DNA of 64,000 nt from Mucilaginibacter rubeus (GCF_003286415.2 NZ_CP043450.1:6572001-6636000), one strand, 5' to 3'. Counted from the stretch's first letter, positions 17,651-27,673 are shown. Program-made: numbers and translations. Notes: generated from the sequence alone by a model not told the origin.

Positions 17651-19211
17651 ATTTCCCAGCAGCTGCATCCACAACGGGACGCTTGTCGCGGTTGGCAAGT
17701 TCCCATCCGGTATAAAATACCAGTTGAGCACGTTTAGCCAGCAACGGGAAGTTGATCTTGCTTACTTCATCGCCTGGCTGGTGATAATCAGCATGTACGC
17801 CGTTAAAGTAGAAGATGATTGGTACGCCGTGTTTTGCAAAGTTGTAGTGATCGCTACGGTAGTAAAACCTGTTAGGATCATTAGGATCGTCGTACTTATA
17901 ATCAAGTTTTAATTTGGTGTAAGTATTGTTGGCATTCTCACCAATTTCATGTAACTCCTTGCTCAGCATAGCCGAACCAATTGGATAAACATAGTTTGCG
18001 GAATCGGGTTTGCCAATGTACTCTTCGCCCACACGACCGATCATATCGATATTTAAATCGGTAATGGTATTGGCCAGCGGGAATACAGGATGATCTGAAT
18101 AATATTCAGAACCTAATAAACCTTTTTCTTCGCCAACGTTACCTAAAAACAGGATGCTGCGGCGAGGGCCATGCCCATCTTTTTTAGCTTTTGAGAAAGC
18201 ACGGGCAATTTCCAAAATACCGGTAGTGCCAGAGCCATCGTCATCAGCGCCGTTGTTAACTTTGTCTTTAGCTTTTTCATCAGGATTTAAACCAATATGG
18301 TCATAGTGTGCCGAAAAGATCAATACTTCATCTTTAAGATCGGTGCCTGGCATGTAACCTAATACGTCAACCGCTTTTACATCTTTTTTAGTGGTTACAT
18401 AGTTTACAACTACGTTATCCTTTATAATAGCAGCCGGTGTAGTTGCCGCTGCCGACGCAGATTTAAGGTCGGCATAAGTTTTACCAGTCGATTTTACCAG
18501 CTCGTCGGCCAGTACCGCGGTAATGTTAAATACAGGGGCGTTAGTATTCGCCGGTTTAGCCGCTTCGTCCTTAATAGTTAACCTTGGACTTGTTACGCTT
18601 TTGCCAAAACGGGCTAAAGCTGCTGCAATGCCGGGGTTAGCCGCTAATATGATAGCCGGGTTTTTACTTTGTAAGTTTTTGACAACTTTAGTACGCGCAG
18701 TGCTCATGCGGTAGCTGGTGTTTGGTGTAGTGCCTGCTTCCGGTTTATCTTCATTGATCCAAAGCACAATTTTGCCGGCCAGGTCGGTATTACCAATTTC
18801 AGCATCGGTGCCGTAGCCAACAAAAACGATATCACTTACAGTTGTGCTTTTATCCGGAAATGCGCCGCCTAAATAAAAATCGGTACCATACTCAAATGAT
18901 TTACCGTTAACAGTAAATGCTGTTACTTTCAACGCATTTTCCGTAAGAGGTACATCAAAAAAATATGATCCGTTAACAGGGGCCTGCAATCCTAATTTTT
19001 TAAACTCGCCGGCTATATAGTTAGCGGCTTTTTCGGCACCAGGCTTACCGGTTTCGCGGCCTTCAAAGGCGTCAGAAGCCAGGATACTGAGGTGCTTTTT
19101 CGCATCGTCGGCAGTGATCAGCCCGGCGTATTTCATTGCCGTGGCGTTCTGCTGTGCACAGGCCGTAGTTGCCGAGGCCAGCGCGATAAGCAATAATGGT
19201 AATTTATTCAT
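17649..19211 (-). CDS. M28 family metallopeptidase (secreted)
   Basis: The 520-residue product has a signal peptide (LPLLLIALASATTACAQQ). A PA-type insert precedes the zinc peptidase domain with IFSAHYDHIGLNP, NNGADDDGSGTTGILEIARAF and LGNVGEEKGLLGSEYYSDHP, which supply the metal ligands and the catalytic Glu. A later ligand region is YYRSDHYNFAKHGVP. Family members are exported aminopeptidases or glutaminyl cyclases; this length and PA insert favour an aminopeptidase. Confidence 0.9.
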   Translation of the reverse strand: MNKLPLLLIALASATTACAQQNATAMKYAGLITADDAKKHLSILASDAFEGRETGKPGAEKAANYIAGEFKKLGLQAPVNGSYFFDVPLTENALKVTAFTVNGKSFEYGTDFYLGGAFPDKSTTVSDIVFVGYGTDAEIGNTDLAGKIVLWINEDKPEAGTTPNTSYRMSTARTKVVKNLQSKNPAIILAANPGIAAALARFGKSVTSPRLTIKDEAAKPANTNAPVFNITAVLADELVKSTGKTYADLKSASAAATTPAAIIKDNVVVNYVTTKKDVKAVDVLGYMPGTDLKDEVLIFSAHYDHIGLNPDEKAKDKVNNGADDDGSGTTGILEIARAFSKAKKDGHGPRRSILFLGNVGEEKGLLGSEYYSDHPVFPLANTITDLNIDMIGRVGEEYIGKPDSANYVYPIGSAMLSKELHEIGENANNTYTKLKLDYKYDDPNDPNRFYYRSDHYNFAKHGVPIIFYFNGVHADYHQPGDEVSKINFPLLAKRAQLVFYTGWELANRDKRPVVDAAAGK

Positions 19212-19236
19212 TCTTTTAGTTAATAGTTCTTTTTTT

Positions 19237-19336
19237 AAGGTGAAAGGTCAAAGGCGAAAGGTAGCTGCAACTGCACGGCGGTGAAATTGTGTAATCAGTT
19301 AAAAACCTTTTACCTTTCGCCTTTATCCTTTCACCT
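19237..19336. repeat. AAAGGTGAAAGG-word inverted repeat
   Basis: The left arm 19237-19262 reads AAGGTGAAAGGTCAAAGGCG and onward; the right arm 19305-19336 is its complement with an extra word (CCTTTTACCTTTCGCC). The loop is about 42 nt. It lies between the M28 gene and rpiB. Confidence 0.7.
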
Positions 19337-19337
19337 G

Positions 19338-19775
19338 TCAAACGCAGGCTATCTTCTCTACGCGATTGGCATGCCTGCCGCCTTCAAATTCAGTATTCAA
19401 AAATGTGGTAACTATGACCTTTGCTTCTTCGGGGGTAACAAAGCGGGCCGGTACGCAAACTATGTTGGCGTTGTTGTGGCTGCGGGCCAGTACGGCAATT
19501 TCTTCTTTCCAGCAAATAGCCGCACGAATGTTCTGATGTTTATTGGCCGTTATAGCAACGCCATTAGCTGCACCACAAATCAGGATGCCAAGGTCACACT
19601 CACCGCTTTCAACTGCGTTGGCTACAGGATGCGCGAAATCAGGATAATCAACCGACTCGGACGAGTAAGTGCCGAAGTCTTTTACTTCGATAGATGAAAG
19701 TGTTTCTGTTAAAATTTGTTTGTATTCATACCCGGCGTGATCCGAACCGATAGCGATTTTTAATCCTTGCATCAT
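19338..19775 (-). CDS. rpiB: ribose-5-phosphate isomerase B
   Basis: This 145-residue LacAB_rpiB family protein has IAIGSDHAGYEYKQIL at the N-terminus and ESVDYPDFAHPVANAV. The active-site cysteine is in LGILICGAANGVAITANKH, followed by WKEEIAVLARSHNNANIVCV. It interconverts ribose 5-phosphate and ribulose 5-phosphate. The loop after the cysteine reads CGAANG where many homologues have a CGxGxG form. Confidence 0.92.
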   Translation of the reverse strand: MMQGLKIAIGSDHAGYEYKQILTETLSSIEVKDFGTYSSESVDYPDFAHPVANAVESGECDLGILICGAANGVAITANKHQNIRAAICWKEEIAVLARSHNNANIVCVPARFVTPEEAKVIVTTFLNTEFEGGRHANRVEKIACV

Positions 19776-19949
19776 TTATCAAAAGTATAACGTTTTATCA
19801 CTTTTTAAAGGTAAATAATTTGTTATAAACAGGCTAATCTGCTTCGGCGCGAAACGGCGAATAATCCAATTGAAAATATGCAGATCTCACCTATTTGCGA
19901 TGGTTGTCGTTAGAAGAACATTTGAAGAGGCGCGGGTTGTCAAATAGGA

Positions 19950-20819
19950 TTAATTACCCTTATTGAATTCCAGCTCTTTTTTAATCTTTCTTTTTTCAAC
20001 AAGGCCTGCTACAACTATACTCACTTCGTATAACACGAATAGCGGAATACTAACCACTGTCATGGTAAGCATATCTGGTGTAGGGGTAACCACCGCGGCA
20101 ATGATCAGGATCACTACAATAGCGTAACGGCGGGTTTCTTTCATAAACTTAGGCGTCATAATGCCCAGGTTTGCCAGTATATAAACCAATATTGGCAGCT
20201 GGAAAACCACGCCGGTAGCAAGCGTAAGCGTGGCTACCGATGAAATATAAGAGTCAATATCAAACAAGTTTTGAATGGCTGTACTAACAGTATAGCTCGA
20301 CAGGAAGTTGATTGACATTGGGGTGATCACAAAATAACCGAATGTAATCCCTAAAAAGAAAAGAATACAGGCATAAAAAACAAAGCCTGTAGCGGCCTTA
20401 CGCTCGGCCTCATGAAGGGCAGGCTTTATAAAACGCCATATTTCCCATATCAGGTACGGAACACCTAAGGTAATACCGATGATAAGCGAAGAGTTGATCT
20501 GCAGGGTAAATTGACCTGCCATTTCGGTATTGATGAGGTGTACATTTACGTTATCAATACAGAAACCATCGCGGTGAAGCGCGGCACCAAGTTTGCAAAG
20601 CATACGATAGGTCCAGAAGGTTGACTTGCTGGGACCCATAATAATGGTACTGAAAATCCAGTCGTAGTAATAAAAAACAACAACGGTAAATACTACAATG
20701 GCTACTGAAGCTCTTACGAGGTGCCACCTTAAAGCCTCGAGGTGATCAAAGAACGACATTTCTGCCTCTAACGTTTTCCCTTTATCTTTTATGGCCTTGA
20801 TGATCTTGCTGTCGCTCAT
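19950..20819 (-). CDS. tatC: Sec-independent protein translocase subunit TatC
   Basis: The 289-residue product has the TatC hallmark MSFFDHLEALRWHLVRA near the N-terminus and six hydrophobic segments, including LGVPYLIWEIWRFIKPALHE. An insert of about 50 residues after the first membrane segment is typical of Bacteroidota TatC. It forms the receptor of the twin-arginine pathway with TatA/B, which are not in the window. Confidence 0.95.
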   Translation of the reverse strand: MSDSKIIKAIKDKGKTLEAEMSFFDHLEALRWHLVRASVAIVVFTVVVFYYYDWIFSTIIMGPSKSTFWTYRMLCKLGAALHRDGFCIDNVNVHLINTEMAGQFTLQINSSLIIGITLGVPYLIWEIWRFIKPALHEAERKAATGFVFYACILFFLGITFGYFVITPMSINFLSSYTVSTAIQNLFDIDSYISSVATLTLATGVVFQLPILVYILANLGIMTPKFMKETRRYAIVVILIIAAVVTPTPDMLTMTVVSIPLFVLYEVSIVVAGLVEKRKIKKELEFNKGN

Positions 20820-20886
20820 TATAATATATACCGCTGTATAAACGCTATCTTGCTAAGTACGTAATATTTTATGAAGATAGTTTGAA

Positions 20887-22221
20887 TTATATCTCAAATG
20901 TATCCATAAACTTGGTGGTAAAGTTACCGGCCCGGAAGTTTGGATCCTTCAATAATTTTAAATGGAATGGAATAGTGGTTTTAATACCTTCAATCACAAA
21001 TTCGCTCAAAGCGCGCTCCATGGTGCTTAAAGCTTCATCGCGGGTTTGGGCCACGCAAATAACTTTAGCAATCATTGAGTCGTAGTTTGGAGGGATAACA
21101 TAACCTGAGTAAACGTGCGTATCGATACGTACACCGTGACCACCCGGAGAGTGGAAATTGGTTATTTTACCTGGTGACGGGCGGAAACCATTAAACGGAT
21201 CTTCGGCATTGATACGGCACTCAATGGCATGCATTGTTGGCTCATAGTTTTTACCTGAGATAGGGATACCTGCAGCAACTTTAATTTGCTCTTTGATCAG
21301 GTCGAAGTTGATTACCTCTTCGGTAACCGGGTGTTCAACCTGGATACGGGTGTTCATCTCCATGAAGTAGAAATTACGGTCTTTATCAACCAAAAACTCT
21401 ACTGTACCGGCACCTTCGTATTTTACAGCTTTGGCGCCTTTAATGGCAGCCTCACCCATTTTTTTACGAAGTTTTTCGGTCATGAAAGGCGATGGGGCCT
21501 CTTCAACCAGTTTCTGGTGACGGCGCTGGATAGAGCAATCACGTTCAGACAGGTGGCAAACTTTACCAAACTGGTCGCCTACAACCTGTATTTCAATGTG
21601 GCGCGGGTCCTGAACATATTTTTCAAGGTATAGGCCATCGTTACCAAAGGCTGCACCTGATTCGGCACGGGCCGAGTCCCAGGCGTTTTCAAACTCTTCG
21701 TCTTTCCAAACAATACGCATACCACGGCCACCACCACCGGCGGTAGCTTTCAGTATAACCGGGTAGCCAATTTTGTTGGCAATAGCAATGCCCGATTTAA
21801 CATCAGAAAGTAAACCATCTGAACCGGGAACAATAGGTACACCGGCTTTTTTCATGGTGTCTTTAGCCGAAGCTTTATCACCCATCTGGTTGATCTGCTC
21901 GGCAGTAGCACCAATAAATTTGATACCATACTCAGCGCAAATAGCCGAAAACTTAGCGTTTTCAGACAAGAAACCGTAACCAGGGTGGATAGCATCCGCG
22001 TTGGTTAACTCAGCAGCCGATATGATGTTAGGAATATTTAAATAGGAATCGCGGCTTGGCGGCGGACCGATACAAACTGCTTCATCAGCAAAACGAACAT
22101 GCAGACTATCGCGGTCGGCAGTTGAATATACAGCAACCGTTTTAATACCCATTTCCTTACAGGTACGGATAACACGAAGGGCGATCTCGCCACGGTTAGC
22201 TATTAATATTTTTTTAAACAT
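20887..22221 (-). CDS. accC: acetyl-CoA carboxylase, biotin carboxylase subunit
   Basis: The 444-residue product starts MFKKILIANRGEIALRVIRT. The ATP-grasp glycine loop KATAGGGGRGMRIV and the active-site run FYFMEMNTRIQVEHPVTE are present. It carboxylates biotin on AccB. It lies downstream of accB on the same strand, separated by a 142-bp word repeat rather than the usual short gap. Confidence 0.97.
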   Translation of the reverse strand: MFKKILIANRGEIALRVIRTCKEMGIKTVAVYSTADRDSLHVRFADEAVCIGPPPSRDSYLNIPNIISAAELTNADAIHPGYGFLSENAKFSAICAEYGIKFIGATAEQINQMGDKASAKDTMKKAGVPIVPGSDGLLSDVKSGIAIANKIGYPVILKATAGGGGRGMRIVWKDEEFENAWDSARAESGAAFGNDGLYLEKYVQDPRHIEIQVVGDQFGKVCHLSERDCSIQRRHQKLVEEAPSPFMTEKLRKKMGEAAIKGAKAVKYEGAGTVEFLVDKDRNFYFMEMNTRIQVEHPVTEEVINFDLIKEQIKVAAGIPISGKNYEPTMHAIECRINAEDPFNGFRPSPGKITNFHSPGGHGVRIDTHVYSGYVIPPNYDSMIAKVICVAQTRDEALSTMERALSEFVIEGIKTTIPFHLKLLKDPNFRAGNFTTKFMDTFEI

Positions 22222-22235
22222 AAGTATATGTTAGT

Positions 22236-22359
22236 TAATGGTTGATTGAGTTAAGTGGTTGATTAGGTTATCAAACACTTAATTAGCTTAAACAATGAAA
22301 GGTTGATTTATAAAGCAGTAAAACTACTCACCTAATCAACCATTCACTTAATCAACTTA
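22236..22359. repeat. GATTAGGTTAGTGGTTG-word inverted repeat
   Basis: Left arm 22236-22270 (TGGTTGATTGAGTTAAGTGG and onward), right arm 22324-22359 (CTACTCACCTAATCAACC and onward). Same word family as 17351-17650 and 31262-31429, here inserted between accB and accC. Confidence 0.7.
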
Positions 22360-22363
22360 ACAA

Positions 22364-22837
22364 TTAAACTGGTTCTACTAAAAACAGTGGTTGATCGTAC
22401 TCAACAGGTGAAGCGTTATCAACAAGTACTTTCACTATACGGCCCGAAACTTCTGATTCAATTTCATTGAACAGTTTCATAGCTTCGATGATACATACTA
22501 CAGTACCTGGTTTTATTTCGTCGCCAACGTTAACAAACAAAGGTTTATCCGGACTTGATGAGCGGTAAAAAGTACCGATCATTGGCGATTTAACGGTAAT
22601 GTATTTCGATGTATCCGGAGCGGCCGGTGCAGCAGGTTCAACTGGTGTTGGGGCCGGAGCAGATGGCAATACCGGAGTAACAGGTTGTGTAACAGCCGGA
22701 ATAGTAGCATGAACCACCGTAGGCTGTACCTCGTTGGTTTTTATTGTGATTTTAAAATCTTTTTGCTCGATTGATACTTCGTTCACGCCCGATTTGGAAA
22801 CAAAGCGAATAAGGTCCTGAATTTGTTTAATATCCAT
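22364..22837 (-). CDS. accB: acetyl-CoA carboxylase biotin carboxyl carrier protein
   Basis: This 157-residue protein has an N-terminal helical region and a Pro/Ala-rich linker (about residues 45-75). The biotinyl domain has the biotin lysine in IIEAMKLFNEIE. It is the substrate of AccC. It is the first gene of accB-accC; fabH and plsX lie upstream on the same strand. Confidence 0.96.
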   Translation of the reverse strand: MDIKQIQDLIRFVSKSGVNEVSIEQKDFKITIKTNEVQPTVVHATIPAVTQPVTPVLPSAPAPTPVEPAAPAAPDTSKYITVKSPMIGTFYRSSSPDKPLFVNVGDEIKPGTVVCIIEAMKLFNEIESEVSGRIVKVLVDNASPVEYDQPLFLVEPV

Positions 22838-22890
22838 GTTGAAGGATTAATTGGTTTGGGACAAAGTTTATATCTAAGTTATACAATTAA

Positions 22891-22958
22891 TGTGCAAATT
22901 CCCGTTGTGCAAATATGCAAATCCATGTACTGATGTGCAAATGCCCTTTGTTGCAAAT
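22891..22958. repeat. TGCAAAT-word cluster
   Basis: Five GCAAAT words occur in 68 bp at irregular spacing upstream of accB. A related ATTTGCACATCTGCATATTT stretch lies at 31,479. No stem partner is seen nearby. Confidence 0.4.
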
Positions 22959-23069
22959 TATACGTTAGTTAATTAATCAGAGGTTCAATTATATCACAAT
23001 TGAACAGTTTTATATGTTTTTATAAGCAGATAACATGTGCCGTTTACAGATGTTTTATTTTTTTGATGC

Positions 23070-23115
23070 AGTTAACACCGATTTACCGGTGTTCCATCTG
23101 TTCCATATCTGGAAC
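23070..23115 (-). terminator. paired hairpins after fabH
   Basis: Two short stems lie downstream of fabH on the minus strand: GTTCC/GGAAC, then AACACCG/CGGTGTT with a 6-nt loop. A clear T run is missing, so this is a weak call. Confidence 0.35.
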
Positions 23116-23127
23116 ACTAACATCAAA

Positions 23128-24117
23128 TTAATAAGCCCACTTTAAATACACAGAACCCCAGGTAAAGCCACCGCCGAAAGCCGCTAAAATAAGGTTATCC
23201 CCTTTTTTAAACTTGCTTTCCCATTCCCATAAACAAAGTGGAATAGTGCCGTTGGTAGTATTACCGTAACGCTCAATATTAATGATCACCTTTTCGGGGC
23301 TGATACCTGTACGGTTTGCAGTAGCGTCGATAATGCGCTTGTTGGCCTGATGCGGTACCAACCAGGCAATATCATCGCCTGTAAGGTTGTTACGCTCCAT
23401 AACCTCATGTGCAACATCAGCCATATTGGTTACCGCGAATTTAAACACCGCCTGCCCTTCCTGGTAAGCATAATGTTCGCCCGCGTCAACAGTGGCATGA
23501 CTGGCCGGTTTTAATGAACCGCCCGCCTTAAGGTTAAGGTACTGGCCGCCGGCGCCATCGCTCCTTAAAATAGAATCGATAAGGCCGTTGCCTTCCTCAT
23601 TTGGCTCAAGCAGGGCAGCACCACAGCCATCACCAAAAATGATGCAGGTAGCACGGTCTTTATAGTTTACAATGGCCGACATTTTATCGCCGCCAACAAC
23701 CAATACTTTTTTGTGCTTGCCGCTTTCAATAAACTGCGCGCCCGAGGTTAAGCCATACAGGAAACCTGAGCAGGCTGCCTGCAAATCAAATCCCCATGCA
23801 TTTTTTGCGCCTATTTTATGGGCTAAAATGTTGGCCGTAGCCGGGAATATCATATCGGGGGTGGTAGTACAGAAGATGATAAGATCGATCTCATCGGCAC
23901 CGATACCGCGTTTTTTAAGGAGCTCGGTAACGGCAGGGACCGCCATATCAGATGTAGCAAGGCCTTCGCCTTTTAATATGCGTCGCTCTTTGATACCGGT
24001 ACGGCTGGTTATCCACTCGTCATTTGTATCAACCATTGTTTCCAGTTCCTGGTTGGTTAATACATAGTCGGGAACGTAACCATGTACAGCGGTAATAGCG
24101 GCATGAACTTTACTCAT
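23128..24117 (-). CDS. fabH: beta-ketoacyl-ACP synthase III
   Basis: The 329-residue product has the nucleophile in LQAACSGFLYGL. The catalytic His is in WLVPHQANKRIIDA and the Asn in NIERYGNTTNGTIP. It starts fatty acid synthesis from acetyl-CoA and malonyl-ACP. The gene is 10 bp downstream of plsX, forming rpmF-plsX-fabH. Confidence 0.97.
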   Translation of the reverse strand: MSKVHAAITAVHGYVPDYVLTNQELETMVDTNDEWITSRTGIKERRILKGEGLATSDMAVPAVTELLKKRGIGADEIDLIIFCTTTPDMIFPATANILAHKIGAKNAWGFDLQAACSGFLYGLTSGAQFIESGKHKKVLVVGGDKMSAIVNYKDRATCIIFGDGCGAALLEPNEEGNGLIDSILRSDGAGGQYLNLKAGGSLKPASHATVDAGEHYAYQEGQAVFKFAVTNMADVAHEVMERNNLTGDDIAWLVPHQANKRIIDATANRTGISPEKVIINIERYGNTTNGTIPLCLWEWESKFKKGDNLILAAFGGGFTWGSVYLKWAY

Positions 24118-24127
24118 CTTTATAAAA

Positions 24128-25066
24128 TTACTGGAATGCTTGTTTTATTTTATCAACGAGGTTACTCTCTACCATATTCCTTGACAAAAGGACCATGTTT
24201 TTTATAGCCTCCGGACTCGAGATGCCGTGACCAACAACAACGGGGGCATTTACACCCAGTATTGGGCTACCGCCGTATTGTTCATAATTAAACCTGTCAA
24301 AAAACTCGTCCTTCAGCTGTTTCTTCCTCGTTATAACGTAAAACGATTCGGCAAGCTTTAATATTACATTGCCGGTAAAACCATCGCATACATACACGTC
24401 GGTACCTTCGCTGAAAAGATCGCGTCCTTCAACATTGCCAACAAAGTTAAACAACTTTGTTTCTTTCATTAATGGGTAGGTAGCCTGGCAAAGTAAATTG
24501 CCTTTTTCCTCTTCTTCGCCAATGTTTATGAGCGCAACCCGTGGGTTAGGTATATCATAAACGGTTTGGGCAAACAAGCTGCCAAGTACCCCGAACTGAA
24601 CAAGCACATCGGGTTTGCAATCGGCATTGGCACCTACATCCAACAAAATACCCAAACCTCCTTTAAGTTTGGGTACAATAGTAGTCATAGCCGGGCGTAC
24701 AACACCCGGAATGGTTTTTACACTGAACATGGCGCCAACAAGCATAGCGCCGGTGTTACCAGCTGACGAGAAGGCCTGAATTTCGCCGGCTTTAAGCAGT
24801 TGAAAACCAACTGATATGCTGGAGTCAGGCTTCTGGACAATAGCTTTGGTAGGATGCTCGCCCATGCCAATAACTTCGGTTGTATGTACAAACTCGAAGT
24901 GATCGGGGCTTACACCATTTTCCTGAAGAATACTTACTGTAACTTCCTTATCGCCAATAAGAACCAGTTTCTGGTCGGCGGATAAAGTTTTATAAGCTTC
25001 GATAGCTCCTAAAACAGCTGCTTTGGGAGCGTAATCACCGCCCATAATGTCTAAGCCAATCTTCAT
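24128..25066 (-). CDS. plsX: phosphate acyltransferase PlsX
   Basis: The 312-residue product starts MKIGLDIMGGDYAPKAAVLGA and has AFSSAGNTGAMLVGA and VYVCDGFTGNVILKLAES. It makes acyl-phosphate from acyl-ACP for phospholipid synthesis. It lies 16 bp downstream of rpmF. Confidence 0.97.
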   Translation of the reverse strand: MKIGLDIMGGDYAPKAAVLGAIEAYKTLSADQKLVLIGDKEVTVSILQENGVSPDHFEFVHTTEVIGMGEHPTKAIVQKPDSSISVGFQLLKAGEIQAFSSAGNTGAMLVGAMFSVKTIPGVVRPAMTTIVPKLKGGLGILLDVGANADCKPDVLVQFGVLGSLFAQTVYDIPNPRVALINIGEEEEKGNLLCQATYPLMKETKLFNFVGNVEGRDLFSEGTDVYVCDGFTGNVILKLAESFYVITRKKQLKDEFFDRFNYEQYGGSPILGVNAPVVVGHGISSPEAIKNMVLLSRNMVESNLVDKIKQAFQ

Positions 25067-25082
25067 TTGCAGAAAATTAAAC

Positions 25083-25274
25083 TTATGCTACTGCTGCTTT
25101 CTCAATAAGAACTTTACCGTTGTAGTAAACATTACCATCAACAGTGTATGCTCTGTGTGGCAAGTGCACAGCGCCTGTAGTTTGGCAGGTAGTTAAAGTT
25201 GGAGCTTCCGCTTTGTAATGAGTTCTGCGTTTATCTCTCCTTGATTTCGAAAATTTCCGCTTTGGATGTGGCAT
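25083..25274 (-). CDS. rpmF: 50S ribosomal protein L32
   Basis: This 63-residue basic protein starts MPHPKRKFSKSRRDKRRTH and has the L32 core HLPHRAYTVDGNVYY. It links ribosome and lipid genes in the conserved DUF177-rpmF-plsX-fabH order. Confidence 0.97.
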   Translation of the reverse strand: MPHPKRKFSKSRRDKRRTHYKAEAPTLTTCQTTGAVHLPHRAYTVDGNVYYNGKVLIEKAAVA

Positions 25275-25290
25275 AATATCCTAATATTAA

Positions 25291-25815
25291 TTATTTATTC
25301 ATGTTCCTGAGCGCATCCCACCGTGGGTCTGTTTGCTCACTTTGTTCATCATTTGCCGAAAGCTTATTCAGCTTGTCAAGCATTTCCTTATCACAATAAG
25401 GGGTTTCGCCCTCGTTGTCGCAAACCGAAATAAACGGTACTGCAACGTTTATGTATTCATAAATCAACCCGGCTATATCAATCTCATGATCGTTTTTACC
25501 AAGGGTGATGATCTCTTCGTCTTCATCAATCTCCTCATCACTGAATTTAGCTATCTGCTGTTCAGTAATATCAACCTGTTGAGGCAATTGCGATAAACAC
25601 CTGTCGCAGGTAGTATCAATTGTACCGTCAATCTTAAAGTTCAGGATCAGCATAGTTTCCTGCTTATCCAGTTCAACCTCACAGTGCAGGGTTGCCTTTT
25701 TTACCAGTGAGTATTCAAACTCATCAAAAAAGTCATCCTGTATGTCATACTCAAACTGGTGTTTCCCCAGTTTAAGCCCCGTAAAGGGAATCGAATATTT
25801 CTTAAGCGATTTCAA
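25291..25815 (-). CDS. DUF177 (YceD) family protein
   Basis: A TTG at 25815 gives MKSLKKYSIPFTGLKLG, the usual family N-terminus; a longer frame from another TTG at 25836 adds seven unlikely residues. The central TTCDRCLSQL supplies a CxxC and EGETPYCDKEML a later cysteine. YceD is linked to 23S rRNA maturation in other organisms. It is upstream of rpmF, the conserved position. Confidence 0.88.
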   Translation of the reverse strand: MKSLKKYSIPFTGLKLGKHQFEYDIQDDFFDEFEYSLVKKATLHCEVELDKQETMLILNFKIDGTIDTTCDRCLSQLPQQVDITEQQIAKFSDEEIDEDEEIITLGKNDHEIDIAGLIYEYINVAVPFISVCDNEGETPYCDKEMLDKLNKLSANDEQSEQTDPRWDALRNMNK

Positions 25816-25974
25816 TGAGCAACAATTAGCCCGCAAATGTAGGGAAAAATACCATAACTGGAAAGTGTTTTTTTATTTTGACTTTTCACCAAGGTAAATG
25901 CCCAAAGGCGAAAGCTAAAAGCTTGATAATTAAGAAGATTTTCATGCGGAATTATCTTCTTAATTATCATAAAA

Positions 25975-27624
25975 TTAATTGACCAGAACCTCGGGTTTCA
26001 TTTTTGACGCAAGTTGTAACGCTTTGTAAGCGTTTACAATACCACCTGTTTTTGAAAGTGTTGTAAAATCAACCTTTTCAGTTTTGCTGCCGGGCTTCAA
26101 AACCATGGTGCCGGTAAGTGGTGTAGCCGAGCCTAAAATGGCTTCCTTTACCTGTTTAGCGCTGAGGTTAGGATAATATTCTAATATCAAAGCGGCTATG
26201 CCGGCTGTTATTGGCGATGAAAAGCTGGTGCCGTCTTCGGTGTCAACTTCTGCATCGGTAGTAATAGATGTTACCTTTACGCCTGGGGCAAAAATGTCGA
26301 CGCTTTTTTTGCCGTAGTTAGAAAAATCACCTGCAAGGTTTTGACCAAGTTTTGGCCCTGAAGCGCCTACGCTGATCACATTGTCAGCATCGGTTGATGA
26401 ACCGTCTAAAAAAGTATCATTCGGAAATTCGGGCTGTGTATCCATATCCTGGTTGTCGTTACCTGCAGCCATTACCAATAGTACATTCTTTGATGCGGCA
26501 TATTTAAAGGCTGCATCAACCCATTCTTTATGAGGCGAGATCTTTTTGCCGAAGCTCATATTAACCACCCTGGCGCCATTGTCAACCGCGTAGCGGATAG
26601 CATTGGCTACATCTTTATCGTATTCATCGCCGTTAGGCACGGCTTTAATGATCATTAGTTTTACATTGTCGGCTACGCCGTTAATGCCGTAGTTGTTGTT
26701 ACGTACAGCGCCAATCAGTCCGGCTACGCCTGTGCCGTGTGCTGCATCGGCAAATTTTACCAGGTTATTGCCATATGGCTTACCGTCCATAACATCCGGA
26801 TCGTCACCCACAATGCGTTTGCGTGATGTAAGATCGGGCGAAATATCATTGTTAAGCTTGGCCAGGTACTCGCTCAGGTCTTTAATGATCTTGGCATTGG
26901 TTGAGTTGGCCCCCTCCTGCGCAAATACCGATTCCCAAACATATTTGCTTTGGCTCAAGGTATCATTGCTGGCTTTCACGCGCACCAGGTCGGCCTGCGT
27001 AAAGGTACCATTGGCAGGCAAATTAAGGCCACGTTTAATATACCCGCTGGTAACCATGAGCGCGTTCATTACCGGCGAAAGTTGACCAATCTCGCTGTTA
27101 GCTTTATTCACTGTAGAATCATATACTGTTTTAACACGCAGCCAGTAGGCATACTCCTTTTTATCGGTGGCTGTCGAGTCGGTAACTGAAGCATATTTAC
27201 CTTTCAGCTTATTGTATTCGCGTACTTCTTCGGTGGTTTGGGTAAAATCGGCTTTGCCGCCCGGTCCACCTAAAAAGTTCCAGCCGTGTATATCATCAAC
27301 ATAACCATTATGATCATCATCGATGCCGTTCCCCGGAATTTCTTTTTTGTTTACCCATAACACTGTTTTCAGGTCTGTTTGCAGGGTATCAGCACCGCTG
27401 TCGATAGTTGCGACAACCACGGGCTTACTTTTTTTGCCTTGTAAAAACAAATAAGCCTGCTTTAAGCTGATGCCGTAAAAGCCGGTCTCCTTTAAATCAA
27501 GCAGGTGCCATGCTTTTGGCGGGGCTGGATCGGCGGCGGGTGCCTGTTGTGCCGATGCCGGTAAATTAACTAATAATGCTGCTGATAAGGTGGTTGCGCT
27601 TACGTACTTACAAAATTTGAACAT
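25975..27624 (-). CDS. S8 (subtilisin-like) serine protease, secreted
   Basis: The 549-residue product has a signal peptide (ending ASAQQ). The catalytic triad is visible as Asp in VVVATIDSGADT, His in DAAHGTGVAGLIGAVR and Ser in DTEDGTSFSSPITAGIAAL; the oxyanion Asn is in VMAAGNDNQDM. An insert of about 150 residues separates Asp and His, as in several Bacteroidota S8 proteases. No C-terminal sorting domain is evident. Confidence 0.92.
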   Translation of the reverse strand: MFKFCKYVSATTLSAALLVNLPASAQQAPAADPAPPKAWHLLDLKETGFYGISLKQAYLFLQGKKSKPVVVATIDSGADTLQTDLKTVLWVNKKEIPGNGIDDDHNGYVDDIHGWNFLGGPGGKADFTQTTEEVREYNKLKGKYASVTDSTATDKKEYAYWLRVKTVYDSTVNKANSEIGQLSPVMNALMVTSGYIKRGLNLPANGTFTQADLVRVKASNDTLSQSKYVWESVFAQEGANSTNAKIIKDLSEYLAKLNNDISPDLTSRKRIVGDDPDVMDGKPYGNNLVKFADAAHGTGVAGLIGAVRNNNYGINGVADNVKLMIIKAVPNGDEYDKDVANAIRYAVDNGARVVNMSFGKKISPHKEWVDAAFKYAASKNVLLVMAAGNDNQDMDTQPEFPNDTFLDGSSTDADNVISVGASGPKLGQNLAGDFSNYGKKSVDIFAPGVKVTSITTDAEVDTEDGTSFSSPITAGIAALILEYYPNLSAKQVKEAILGSATPLTGTMVLKPGSKTEKVDFTTLSKTGGIVNAYKALQLASKMKPEVLVN

Positions 27625-27673
27625 GAACAGTGTTTATATGGTATATAGAATTCTTTAGAAGCATTTAAAAAAG

